Assembly: GCA_029964075.1 (NCBI GenBank)
Contig: CM057150.1
Span: forward strand, 4,565,717 to 4,629,716
Length of the DNA stretch: 64,000 bases
Origin: Patiria pectinifera
Taxonomy: Eukaryota; Echinodermata; Asteroidea; Valvatida; Asterinidae
Direction of reading: 5' to 3'
The notes under the pieces were generated by a model. It worked only from the letters and a program-made list of their open reading frames with translations. It ran no database searches and had not been told where the DNA came from. Below are positions 8,603-19,944 of this stretch, piece by piece. The translations under genes were made by a program, and so were the position numbers. The stretch's first letter is position 1; every line of letters begins with the position of its first letter.

Positions 8603-9490
8603 TATTGTATTCTTCTTTTTCATTCGAAAGCCCAACCCCTCCCAGCAAAGAAAAAAATGCATATTAAATTAAGCACTGCATTGTCAGTCTGCGTCAACGA
8701 AACTATTTTTGTATTCTACCAAATATACTATATATCCCTCCCTAGTATGTTTGATTCTACCCGTCAATAGATTCTGGAACATGGGGCATGAAACTTCGGC
8801 TCATTTGCAATCACAAGTTTGTCATCATTTCGTTTTTAAGCCGTTTTTAGGGAGATATTACAATGTACTTAAACGGGATAATATTGCTTTTCGCGCGGTT
8901 TTTTTTTGGTGTTTCCAATAACATCACTCGAAACCGAAAGATTGTTGAACACTTTTCAAAAAAAAAAAAAAAAAAGTCAAAAACCATGTGCAACCTAATT
9001 TGATCCTGAAACACCGTAACGTTTATGGCACTCTACTTCCAAAAATCAGTCAATTGACTGATCGTTGGAAACCACCGACATTTTGTTTTCTGCTAAAATG
9101 ACGCCAAGCAGATTGAATAAGTTCATTGGGTGTTTGGTACCAGTACGATCTTTATAAATCCAAGTAAACTTGATAATAATTTGGTAGGTTACTTTTGGGA
9201 TAAATGCAAATGATAAGATAGCCTTTAAGACAACATTCAGGCATGCAACTTGAAAGAAGAAAAAAAACCGACAATCTTTACCAGACTTTGTACAGTGATT
9301 TTTAAATTTTGAATGGCATAAGAGTGAAGTGAAAAAAAAGAGAAAATCAGCTGATCCCAGGAAAAGTTGCATGCCTGAACATTGATCCACTGGACTGATT
9401 GCATGACTGACTGACTGATTTACTATAATTGATTGACACACATGACTGATCAGGCAACCATCTGATCAGGCAACCACCCAAGCAGTCCCC

Positions 9491-10004
9491 CAACCTCGTC
9501 CCCAGTGCTTACTTTATTTCCAACCTCGCTTCCAATAGTAAGCCCTGGATAGGAAACTTTCCTCCTGTATCCTGATTCGATACCGCAATTGGCTAGTAAT
9601 GGGTTTTTATCGTGTACTTGGTGTTGTTATTCACAACATGCAGTACGTGTTTTCGCGATCATTCGTCCACGCCTTCTCGAAAATACTAATTTCCTTTCCA
9701 ATTTGCTCATATTAATATGAAATGTGATACTGCATGCCGTCTCGATAAGATCACAACAGTTTAATTAAATAAATCGTGTTTTCGTAACTCACACCATGCT
9801 CGCGCTGCGACGAATTGACTGTTTTTACCCCGGACACGGCATACAAAAACAAACGCTAATGTAACGCACATGCAGGCACCATACTATTCTTCATTTGCAT
9901 ACGTGTTCAAAAATCTTGCCCATGCAAATGATCCAATACCAGGGCACGGTGAGAGAGCAGGTAATGATGGGCGCGTAATGCTCGACACCCTGGGGACGAG
10001 GTTG
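9491..10004. mobile_element. 514 bp DNA transposon with perfect 10 bp target duplication
   Basis: TIR CAACCTCGTCCCCAG at 9491-9505 is matched by the inverse CTGGGGACGAGGTTG at 9990-10004. The target duplication AGCAGTCCCC is identical on both sides (9481-9490, 10005-10014). The interior is non-coding, with many CpG words and an ATGCAAAT octamer. A 9-10 bp duplication points to Mutator-like or related cut-and-paste elements; the superfamily is inference. The perfect duplication suggests a fairly recent insertion. Confidence 0.8.
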
Positions 10005-10014
10005 AGCAGTCCCC

Positions 10015-11431
10015 TATATCAATGAACACATTAACAAACAAAAGTTTTCAATAACAGCTTAACAAAACACACTGTAGCAGTGGATTTCTCTTTACAAGTA
10101 TGAGAATCTCTCTCATTTATTATCAAAAACTCAAAGCTACACTCTGCTGAGCTAAGATATATACTTAATAATCTTGGTAATTATTTGAATACTGTTGAGT
10201 TTGACTATAAGGAGTATCGACCGATCCAGATAATGAATCACCGAGTACTAACCAAGCCACCCATTCATTGTGAAGGCACTGTGCCAGTCACTGCATTATG
10301 GCAGACACAACAGGAGGGCGCTCTTTAAATTTGGAGTCGTTAAATTTGGGTAAATACGTATAAGAGTTTACCCACTTCCATCTCAAAAAGTCATACAGAC
10401 TAATTCGGCGAACAAAATTAGAAGCCATTTATGAGTTGTTGCAAGGTTTGCGCGCATGTCGCGCGCGTTAATGATGAGCGCGCGCATTTTGTCAACCCTA
10501 TTGGTCGAAGGAGCCCAAATTGCGTGTGTACTACCTGAGCGCGACTCGCGCCAGCCTGGCGCCACCTCAGAAAATGGCTGTTGCCGAAGGCTAGTCTATA
10601 CTGCTCCGTGGGGAATATGTACATTTGTACCTGGCACAATGGTTATGCAATTACTAGGGTTCTCTGTGCGTGTAAAGTCATTCTATCTACACTCTGTTTT
10701 TCCCATTTCACTGATTTTTTCCCCCACTTTTTTTTTGTACTTTCACTTCAAAGCGGCCAAACCTTTTGATCAGAAAAAAAAAGTTTGGAAGAATAATCAG
10801 GTGCATTCGGGAGGGCAACCTTTAATAAAAAGGAAATCTATTTACAATTCGTGAGAATCACGCGAGGTTGAGATCATCAGACAAACTGGCAGTGTGCCAT
10901 GGTGTTGGGAACAAGATGCATACAATACAGCAAACGATAATTTATAAAAACAACCTCAATGGTCTCTCCTAAAAAACAAAACAAACAAAGGAAATGCTGA
11001 ACAGACAAACAACACAAGGATCAACAAATTAACTAGCATAAGACAATCACACAAGCAACCACCTATTTTTTTTTTAAATCAAGAAAAAACTTGAGATCAG
11101 ATTTTGTAAAACTGAAGTTTGAAGAGAACACACGACATTTAATCAGCGAATAAAGTTAAATTTAGTGACCAATTCACATTGCAGTAAAAACAACAACATT
11201 ATGTAAAGTGTTTCGCACCTGTAAGAGTCCTGAAATTCCACGTTGCAAGTCTGAACGACGGAGCAAAATTAGTAGCACATTCTCCTCTTGATTCGTGAGG
11301 ACAATCATTGCAAAAACACAAACCTTTCTTTCAGGTTTAATTTTGTAAATTTTAGTCACAAATAAGACAGAATTTTTTTTAAATGATCTGCTGTCATGGA
11401 ACAAAAGGGCGACAGGTATTTTTTTTAGGGA
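10015..11431. other. Intergenic between POLR2H 3' end and gene 2; CpG cluster
   Basis: Mostly AT-rich. A dense GCGC cluster sits at 10440-10620 (GCGCGCATGTCGCGCGCGTT and similar) with an inverted CCAAT box at 10499-10503 (plus strand ATTGG), which may be a promoter, but no convincing coding exon starts from it. The plus-strand open frame 10456-10854 overlaps it without recognisable content. A short decayed reading frame at 11199-11330 (minus) is discussed in the findings. Confidence 0.35.
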
Positions 11432-11437
11432 TTTATT
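11432..11437 (-). terminator. Candidate poly(A) signal of POLR2H
   Basis: AATAAA on the minus strand (TTTATT on plus), about 800 nt downstream of the POLR2H stop at 12241. It is the first canonical hexamer after the stop. A weaker ATTAAA lies at 11856-11861. Either could be used; no cleavage evidence is available. Confidence 0.3.
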
Positions 11438-11959
11438 ACATTGATGATATTCTTTTTGAAAGTACACTTTCTTCAATAACTCTATCTTCATAATGACATT
11501 CCTGGAATGATGCTATGTTACATTGTGTACGTGTATTTTAGGAGAAAATAAAGTTCAAAACTTATAGTAAACGATAACCAAAATATCATTATCTCCTTCG
11601 GTAGAAGTCTAATATTAAAGTTATTATTCAAAGCAATTTTGGAACGGGGGTGTTGGCCCACCAGAAGTTTACTTTTCCTCCAAACAAATAATTAAATTCA
11701 TTGACTTCAGAAATAAATGCCCCAACCAAAAAAAGAAGACATTTTCCCCTTTTCCTCTACTTCATAATCCAAAGATCCTCTTCAAATTTTAGACAATACC
11801 CAAAACTTTTTCGAAATTTCAAAATAAAAAAGCCAGAAAATTTAGTGAAAATAAATTTAATGTCAAGTTTGATTTTGGTTTCGTTACCTAAAAAAAGAAA
11901 GTCGGAACGAAGAGAACTTTCCACCAGTGAACACTGCCTGAATTCTGATTTGGAAAATA

Positions 11960-12145
11960 CAATGTATGTTCCCACTGGGAACTGCCTGGGATTGCCAGGT
12001 GATCCCGCATACATGTAGGAACGTTGGTCTATGCACGTGCACGCTTGCTCGGGAACAGCCTGTTCCAGTTGGGAACATGCTGGGAAGAAGGCGCGTGCCC
12101 GATGGGAACGCACAGCTTTCCTAAACGGAATGTTCCATACGGAAC
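11960..12145 (-). other. POLR2H 3' UTR segment with clustered GGAAC/GTTCC palindromes
   Basis: Directly 3' of the POLR2H stop on the transcribed strand is a series of GTTCC and GGAAC words: GTTCCCACTGGGAAC at 11969-11983, GGGAACAGCCTGTTCC at 12051-12066, then GTTGGGAACATG, GATGGGAACG, GGAATGTTCC and GGAACAGG up to about 12145. Many can pair with one another. The overlapping open frames on both strands here are treated as by-products of this composition. Confidence 0.4.
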
Positions 12146-12240
12146 AGGACCATTCCAACTTTTGACACGCAACCTAACAAGCCTGGGTTTTGTTTGAAGC
12201 ACAAAAAAGTAAACTTCTGATTGCGAAAAAAAAAACCTCC

Positions 12241-12358
12241 TCAAAATGCCAGTTTCTTCATGAGCAGGTAAACGTGCATGTCTTGCTCCACACCGTGGAG
12301 GTTGTTAGCGTCACCTTGTAACCTCATCAGCAGACCTCCGTAGGAGATGTAGGCCGAC
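12241..12358 (-). CDS. POLR2H: RNA polymerase I/II/III subunit RPB8, last coding exon
   Basis: Minus-strand terminal exon: acceptor GCATTAG, one base completing Leu, 38 codons and TGA (12241-12243). It encodes the RPB8 C-terminus with [20 protein letters not shown] and the ending [10 protein letters not shown], close to the family-wide C-terminal strands of this OB-fold subunit. Family members usually have a Phe-Glu-Val near HG; here it reads [13 protein letters not shown]8 is a non-catalytic subunit of nuclear RNA polymerases I, II and III. The preceding exon is about 22.1 kb away at 34464-34644, and its phase (CT plus G for Leu) fits. Gene identity is very secure. Confidence 0.96.
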
Positions 12359-14592
12359 CTAATGCACACACAGACAACAGAGAGAAAAGCAAATTAAATA
12401 CAGTTGCATATTTATTGAGTTTCTAGTTGAACATGGACAAGTAAAGCCCAAAATGATTGTGTCACTTCAGTTGCCTTCCCCAGTCTGTAAGGTTGCAGGG
12501 CCATACGTGTCCATTTAGGCAGTACATGTTTGAATTGGTGGACACAAAATGGAAGCTACATGCATGGAGGTATGTAGCCTTTTTCTTTTTGCTGTACCTG
12601 TAACATGTACTTGTAAATTAAAGAGATGTATAAAGTTGACTCTTGACAATTCTGCCTTAAATTTGAGTTACACATGTATAAATTATACAAACTTGTATGG
12701 TGCTAATGAAATCAGACAACTGTAGTATGACTATGAGGACTTGGTCATCCTGAAAATAGTGCATGGCCCACACTGGACTACAAAAGAAAGGAGTAACAAG
12801 TACAGGTCTTGATAAGTAAATATCTTGAAGCTACATGTACATTGATTGAGTGCGTACCATTTGGCTCTTCTGGTTTGAAAAGCAATATCACATGCTTCGA
12901 TTTATTTCACAGCTGCAATGTACATAATGGATCTTATTAACTTCTCTAAAGTTTAATAGACTAGAGTGCTATAGTGCAAACTATAGGTCAGAGCATCACT
13001 GTTTTGAGAAGGGTCAAAATTGCACCAGTACTACAATGCATTCAATTACTGAAAGACAATTATACAATGTGAAATTTTGATTTGTGTGTCAAATGGTCAT
13101 CATGGTGGTGTAAGTACATGTATAGTGTATGGTTGGCGTCAAAAGTCCTTGAAGATTTTATTTAAAAGCTGAACTGCGAAACCTGCAAGATAATCGAGTC
13201 CGTAACGAACCACACAGCGATGCAAAACTTCAGCCACAAAGTTACTGCCATATCACCTCATGTATATTTTTTTTTATATGCTAATGAGCTCCAAACACTA
13301 AATGCATTAGTCATCAGAGAGTCATGCCTTCTATTTAACTCTCAATCTCATCTCGCCCCCTAAAAACACGTCCCAACACAAGTTGGCCTCCACTGTGTGT
13401 TGTGGACAATGACCCCAGCCTGCAAGTTGGGACACGTCAGCATAACCCCTGGGTCAGCCACGTACCAGTACAAACGATATACATTTGAGCTCATGCACTA
13501 TAAAGTAAAACGTAGACGTTAGTCCGTATACAGTTAAGTCTCATTATATTCGGTTACATTACAACAACATTCTTGTCATATTGAACATATAAAGTCTCGT
13601 TTTCAACCGTGGAATTATGTACACAATGAATGGGACCGGTGTCCACTAATACGGACACTGACGTTTTTGCCTGAAATTTGAGGTATAAAGGAAAAGTACG
13701 CACAAAAGTATGGCGTCCATATGTTATTTACAAATTTAAAAAACCCTCAAAATCCTGAAATCAGGTAATTGCAGGAGGACTTACATCACCGTTAAATACA
13801 ATTTTTTGCTACAACCAAAAATTGGGCTAATAAGTCGGACTGCTGAGTTTGTATTGAAGGGAGTCAATTAAGTTGGTCAATTGTACAAATATGTGTGTAC
13901 AGGGCCGTACATACATGTACATGTACATGCCTAGTTTTTGTCTTTGCAAGAGAAATAAGTAAACGGGATTAAAAATTTGTGTCATACATAACATGTACGT
14001 TTGACAAAAGGGGCATGCCATCACCAAAGCAATTTATATGTGCGTGTTCAGAATTTGACCCAAAGGGTGGGGTCGACTTGGCAGGAGTCCAAGAGTCAAG
14101 GAAAAAGGAATACGGCAAAAAAAATGATTTCCTGACATAAAACTGTCATACAATGAAGGAAGTTGGGCTAATTGCCGTTGAGTATAAATATTTTGAAGAA
14201 ACCTCTGACAAAAAAAAATTGGGACCTCCTTTATTGACAGATTCATTGGCACTTGTCCAATTGCACCGACATTTATACAATTTTCAGTTCCTACTCTAAA
14301 CGTCCGACCAAAATTAATTTGGGACAGAAAAGAACAATATTTTGACCACTTAACTCACTTTCTTTTTATGTAGTTACAATGTAAGTGTAAGTCCAGCTAC
14401 CAAGGATTTACCATCAGATTTTAAAAAGCTATGTGTTCAAGTTTGTCTGGTCTTGTAGAGCAGGCCGTTAATGTTGCAGAACCTTTACATTTTTCACAAT
14501 TACAACAACATGCGGGTACCCGACAGGGCTCATCATTATCTATTCTAACAAAAATCTAGGGGCCCCCTTCCCAACTCGTTTCCAGGAATCTA
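12359..14592 (-). other. POLR2H intron, 3'-most part; no gene seen
   Basis: AT-rich intronic sequence. A pogo-like MITE fragment may begin at 13531. Many TACATGTA words are present. No exon-like open segment with splice sites on either strand was recognised. Confidence 0.4.
13531..13860 (+). repeat. Possible decayed pogo-like MITE
   Basis: Begins TA|CAGTTAAGTCTCATTATA, similar to the TA|CAGT..TCTCGTTA end of the clear copy at 52537-52724. It shares GTACACAATGAATGGGAC with GTGCACAATGAATGGGAC there. The right end is not clearly defined. It is probably an old relative, not a complete element. Confidence 0.35.
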
Positions 14593-15755
14593 AGACCCCG
14601 TTCCCATTTGATCCACCAATTGGGGGACCTGATCCACCTTTTGCCAAATTGCCGGATCAGATCCCCCAATTGTGGATCAGATCCCCCAATTGGTGGATCA
14701 GATCCGGCAATTGAGTGTAGTGGGAACGCTAACCGTTATAAGGTGGATCAGGATCAGATCCACCTTTTCTGATCCACCTCTGGACCAGGATACAGATCCC
14801 CCAATTGGTGGATCAGATCCGGCAATTGCCGGATCACGATCAGATGGGAACGCAAAAGGTGGATCTGATCCGGCAATTTGACCTGTTAACATCCGCCCAG
14901 TAAACGAGTGGCGCGAAAATGTTGCGGTCTCATGAGCGAAGAAACACATTTTCAGGCGTGTAGCTCATGTGAACATTTCCAGCGTATACAACATGCACAA
15001 TAAACAACCGCTGAACTACGGGCTAGCACCGCGCATGCAAAAGCGCACGTGGTATCCTAAACTTACACTAGGCCTTATTTTTGTTGCGTGTCCGTCCATT
15101 ACTAAACCTTTTCCATTGGTGAAATTTTACTTATTTTTCCATCCATAAATGACTCTGAGTGCGCACTCACCAAAAGACTTCACTTTGGCACAGAAACATG
15201 GAAAAGCTTACGAGTATGCGATGAGAATAGTGCCGATAACGCGGTACGTACGGAGGTGACAAATCTGAAGTATTGATTATAGAAAATTGGAAAATGATGT
15301 CGTAGTACATCATGTGACCGTTTCTAACCAATGAGAAGCTTCAGAACCAGGGAATCCCTTACCAATGCATTGGTTTCTGCCGTGATGTCACACAATGAGC
15401 GGCTCTGATCTGTTGTTGGATTTCACCTGTTAATTTATGCACGCACGGATCCTCTACGGATTCATGTTGGTGATTTATGTTGGTGAATTCGCGTAATTTT
15501 TGTCGGTGAATTCTGATAGTGCTGTTTGAAAACTGACCCATCCTGGCCTAGCATGCAACCATGCAACAATGGCACTCCCACAGAGCGCGCGTAATTCCAA
15601 ACTCAGTGACCTTTCGGACCCGGCATTTCCGTACGAAAAGGTGGATCAAGCATAAGTGCGAACGCGTCTTGCGGTTTCGTTGCGGTAAGATAACAATCAC
15701 ACCAAAATGCCGGATCTTGATCCACCTTTTTCCAATTCAAGTGGGAACGCGGTGT
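14593..15755. mobile_element. 1.16 kb TIR element with dense GATCC subterminal repeats
   Basis: Ends AGACCCCGTTCCCA (left) and TGGGAACGCGGTGT (right) are imperfect inverses flanked by TA on each side (14591-14592, 15756-15757). The left 300 bases hold more than a dozen GATC words in units such as GGATCAGATCC, GATCCACC, CCGGCAATT and CCCCCAATT in both orientations. A smaller set precedes the right end (GCCGGATCTTGATCCACC). Such subterminal arrays are usually transposase-binding regions (inference). The interior is CpG-rich without a transposase; short frames (14672-14881, 15561-15758) are repeat-derived. Confidence 0.65.
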
Positions 15756-16358
15756 TAGAGTTTGTACAGCAGTTGGGTGAAACTATTGTTAACTATGCGA
15801 CATTGCCTGGACCCAGGTTGGAGGCCTTCACACATAAACATTTCACTTCTACTTTACTAACGAAAATACATGTCTAGAAAGTCTCCAAAGTGACTGTCAT
15901 TACATATGTAGACTGTTACATGTACATGTACGTGTAGTTACATACATGTAGGCCTACTGGTATTATTCCATGTTTGACATATTTATTTAATGCACGTGAG
16001 GTTTACTCTGAGGTTTTAAGTACATGTACGACAAATTTTTGTCCTTTATTTCACCGTGATGATATTGGCTCAAACCCCACAGCCCTTTTTAAGCAACAAA
16101 AAAATAAAAAAGGCAATCAAGTTGTTTTCACAAAAGAACTAAAATGTCCTAAAAGCAGAAGTCAATCCTCTTTGCTCGGTGTCAATGTACAGCAAACCCC
16201 GTCGGGAGAGCAGACAGACTGAATGCAGGGGGAAATCCCTCAGAATTGGGATCGTGAAATCAAAATCAAACTTTCCCTGGACAAAATATTGTGAAGTACA
16301 TGTATGTACTATGATGCAATTCACATTGCACTATTGAGGGGCAAACCCTCTAAAAGGA

Positions 16359-16751
16359 AAACCAAGAAAAACAATCATTTTCCTGTAGTCTGGTTCCCTG
16401 ACTCCATATAAGGATAAACAGAGCATTTACATACATTGGGGAATTGTAAGGTCAGGGAACCAGTCTAGCTGGCTTGTACCCGTTCATAGGTGTGTAATCG
16501 ATTGCAAACAAGTGCGATGGTAATTGGGGCCAGTATTTGAAAAAAAGCCAGTTTTTTCCAACGCTGGTCGGCCGACCAGCGTTGGAAATTGATACAAAAA
16601 TACCACTTTTCTTGAAAATGACAGTATAACCAGGTGCCATGATTTTACAGGATGCTTTACACTGTCATTCACCAACAGTCCAGCAAGGTATTTCAAAATG
16701 ATTTGGTAGTTTTATTTTTTGATGTTTGCAAATGTTGTATTTTCCCTTTAA
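16359..16751 (+). mobile_element. TTAA MITE family 1, 5'-truncated copy
   Basis: Aligns with the full copies from AAAACCAAGAAAAACAATCA to the terminal CCCTTTAA (TTAA 16748-16751). It has a perfect 32 bp central palindrome (about 16554-16585; arm TTCCAACGCTGGTCGG) and the second internal inverted pair CTGGTTCCCTGAC (16390-16402) / GTCAGGGAACCAG (16451-16463). About 130 bases of the left end are missing; a short GAGGG..CCCTC hairpin sits at the break. Confidence 0.8.
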
Positions 16752-18667
16752 TTGTTCGAACTTGCTATCGTTGAATTGCCCAATCCAAACAATATACAAA
16801 CTGTATACAACCCACACTGCTTTCTGTTTACACATGTGCATACACTTGTGCGTCTCATCCCAAATATGTGCATGTATTTTGAAAAGAGAACTACCGGAAA
16901 TTACCTTTTAAAAGTAACTTCCGTTTTCAACTCCCTTGAAACTGGAAACAAAATTCTTTCATGATATTTTTCAGAAATTTGGCTGCGCGTAAAAGCTCCC
17001 ACTATTCTCCGATAAGAAAGAACACAGCATTCCATTCCCGTAGTTTCGTATTCAGACCCTACTTTGTAAAGGTGAGGCGAGGGCAATACCAAACACTGAC
17101 GACCCCCTGTGAACAGCCTTGCCTTAAAAAGCCAACAAGTTGAGACATGTTGGCCCACAAGTATGAAATGCACGTGTGAGGGACCTGGGTTCACTTTTTG
17201 TTGTTTGACACCAGAGACAAGCTCAAACATGTGGGTAATCTACATGTGGTGGTACATGTACATGTACCCAATCTATCAAAATGAGGAATAAGGCATGGGT
17301 ACGCATGAAGAGTTTATATTCAAAACATGATACATCCATTCCAGAGAAAGTGAACTACAAAACTGACTTTGGGAAGCCAGAAAAGGGAGGGTTTCTAAAA
17401 GATAACAAAATGTTGTTTATCGCGTTTTGGACACAATAAGATTTTTATCATTTGTCAACCATAAAATTAGGAGAAGAAGGTGCACATTAGGATTTTGTGT
17501 TATCACACTCGTAATGTCTTTCTTTGCAAAGCTAGGCAAACTTATCAGACTCTTAATGTCGGCTTTTAGACAAAATTCTGCAAGATTTGTCAGTGACTGA
17601 AATACATTGTATATAAGTGCATCACCTTCTTCATGAGTTTTGCCACCAACTATATACAAATATTATAGGGAGAGTTTATTTCCTTTACAAAAAAAGGTAT
17701 CCTTTACAAAAAAGGTCCAGTCACATGTATGAAAAGTTATACAGCATATTTGTTTCAAAACTAATTTTTGACTTGACAGTAGTCTTAAATCAAAACTGAC
17801 TTTGCGCAGCCGGGAGAGAGCGGGATTCAAAAGGGGAACAAAATTACATTGATCACGTTTTCGACACAATGTATGCTGAAAGACTGACAACGTCCTGTTC
17901 CTCTTTTAGATGGAACCAGTGACTAAATAACCCACTGAACAATTTGCTTTCAAATCAGCAATACGTGTGTTCATGTACTTCAACAAGGTCAAGTACAGTA
18001 CCGGTACCTGTATCGTTCGGAAAACGATGGACTAAAAATAAGATTTTGTTTTATGATTATTGCATTTATTGCAACAAGTACCGGTACAAGTAAGACAAAT
18101 AGCCTAGCACACGATAACAAAACTTTACAGTTGGTACAAAATGATAAACTCAGTAAACAATAACTAATGGTGGACTGACACCCCCCCCCCAGCACACGGT
18201 GAGTCATAATAAAAAATTCCACCAAAACTAAATTTAGAAATCTTATATCTAAACAAATCTGAAGTGCTCATATAAAAAATGTAAATGTGTACATATATGT
18301 GCAAAAGTGATTGAATAGGCCTGGCTATCGCTGACAGAATTTAGCATAATAAATTCAACTGCCAGTTTTCTCAAACAAGAAAATGTTAACGCAGTATCCC
18401 CAAATGCCCCCCACCCAAGTAAAAGAGAGGTTTGATCCAAATTAATTAATTAAAGAGATGGAAAGAAAGTTGGAGGCATACATGTATGCTTCAGCAAGCT
18501 GAATCCAGCAAACGCTACATGGACAATGAATTAATTCCAACAAGAATAAAATGCTAACAAAATCCTCATTATAATAATTACTAACAAATTTGAATTAAAA
18601 AGATTCACCAAAGAGAAATGCCACACGACAGGTTTCAGACTTTAATGTGGTTGCCACAAATAATTTT
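16752..18667 (-). other. POLR2H intron; ~80 bp direct repeat, no gene
   Basis: Intronic. The segments at about 17358-17440 and 17790-17875 are diverged direct copies (ACTGACTTTG, GCCAG/GCCGG, GGGTTTC/GGGATTC, AACAAAAT, CGTTTTxGACACAAT). Overlapping open frames near 16726-17291 lack recognisable content. Confidence 0.4.
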
Positions 18668-18774
18668 GGGGCTGTATCATAAGTCCGACGCCTCATTGGT
18701 CCACGCCTCATACGGACTTATGGGCCTTTATTTGGTTAGGGATTGCGATTTTGTCGGACTTATGAGCGGACCCC
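18668..18774. mobile_element. 107 bp hAT-like MITE
   Basis: Left end GGGGCTGTATCATAAGTCCG and right end CGGACTTATGAGCGGACCCC are inverses apart from a few positions. A third CGGACTTATG lies in the middle. Flanked by the exact 8 bp repeat ATAATTTT (18660-18667, 18775-18782; 9 bp if the next G is counted). It is too short to code. Confidence 0.7.
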
Positions 18775-19372
18775 ATAATTTTGTCCTACAAGGTTCCCTT
18801 TCATCCCAAATATTTTTTTTTCAGTAAACAAATTAGTTGGCCTAAATAGTAAATACATTGAACAGGCTAAAATTTACTGCTTTATCACACACAAAAAAAA
18901 CTAACAGACTTTGTACATGTATGTACTACACATGTAATATTACGTGTAATGAACAAAAGAGCCTAGCAACATCATGCATGGGTTCACACAATGGCCCACA
19001 AAACAGGAACAAGAAATACCAGCGTAAATCCCCATTTGTTAGTTTCGCAACCACACCTGTGCCCCACTTGTATCGGACACCCCCCCTAGGAATCAGGGTA
19101 TTCCCCTAAATTCCATTGTGCTGGAACTTGCATTGCACAATCCCCATCTGTTTAGGTGGTTAACCTTTGGATGATAAATACGGGGTGTGTAGGCGAGTGT
19201 ATCAGCCCATATAGGGCCTTTCACACAATCAAAAATCTCCGTCCTTGATACGGGTCCAACGTGGAGATGTTGTGAAACCCTTTCACACAAGAATCCAATA
19301 AAACAAATATAAAGCTTCACGTCAGTATGGGTCCAGGGCTTCAGGGCTAAACGCATTAGCCAAGTACAACTA

Positions 19373-19942
19373 AGCACCATCGATATATCGATATTACTTG
19401 ATTATTCTATATTATTTTGATACCGATATTGCCGATAGCAATTTTTTAATCATATCGAAATATCAAAATTTTATATACTGGTGGAATGAAATCGAAAATG
19501 CGTCAGATTATCGTAAAAATAAATTTCCTGTTGGTGCTTTTACTTTGTGTTTAACGTTTGCTGTATAATGAAATAAAACTCGGCGGCAACTTGTGCTTGT
19601 GACTCAAAATAAAAACATCGCGAAATGCCAAGCGGCATCGCTTTGTGCTCTGCGTTTGCTGGAATTCGTGGTCTCCCCCAATGTATAACCTAGAAAAGAA
19701 ACTGCCCATTCTGGACAAACTGTCAGTGCTGAGATTTGTTTTAAAAAGTTGGAGCAATATGCTTCAGAGAAAGCTGTGTAAAATTGGGACTTAACATAGT
19801 TTTTTTCTTCTCCATAGTCAAAGTGTCATCTTTATGGTGTTTAATTTTTTACATGGGATAATCGATAGGCCCTACAAATATACTGGATATTGGATTTGCG
19901 ATATATATCGATTATTGAAAATTCTGATATCAACATGGTGCT
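19373..19942 (+). mobile_element. ATATCGAT-rich TA-flanked element, copy 1
   Basis: 570 bp bounded by TA (19371-19372, 19943-19944), starting AGCACCATCGATATATCGAT and ending GATATCAACATGGTGCT. Both ends consist of overlapping ATATCGAT palindromes. The middle (about 19540-19790) is conserved with 35033-35576, which lies in opposite orientation. The TA duplication suggests Tc1/mariner-type mobilisation (inference). Short frames in the middle are shared by both copies but end in stops and match nothing I know. Confidence 0.65.
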
Positions 19943-19944
19943 TA

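Noticed and set aside
10456-10854. 132-codon plus-strand frame starting in a CpG cluster
   Set aside because: The start lies in GCGC-rich DNA but the rest is low-complexity (Phe, Ser, Lys) with no family resemblance.
11757-12158. 133-codon minus-strand frame next to the POLR2H stop
   Set aside because: It is within the POLR2H 3' UTR and arises from GGAAC/GTTCC repeats; no domain.
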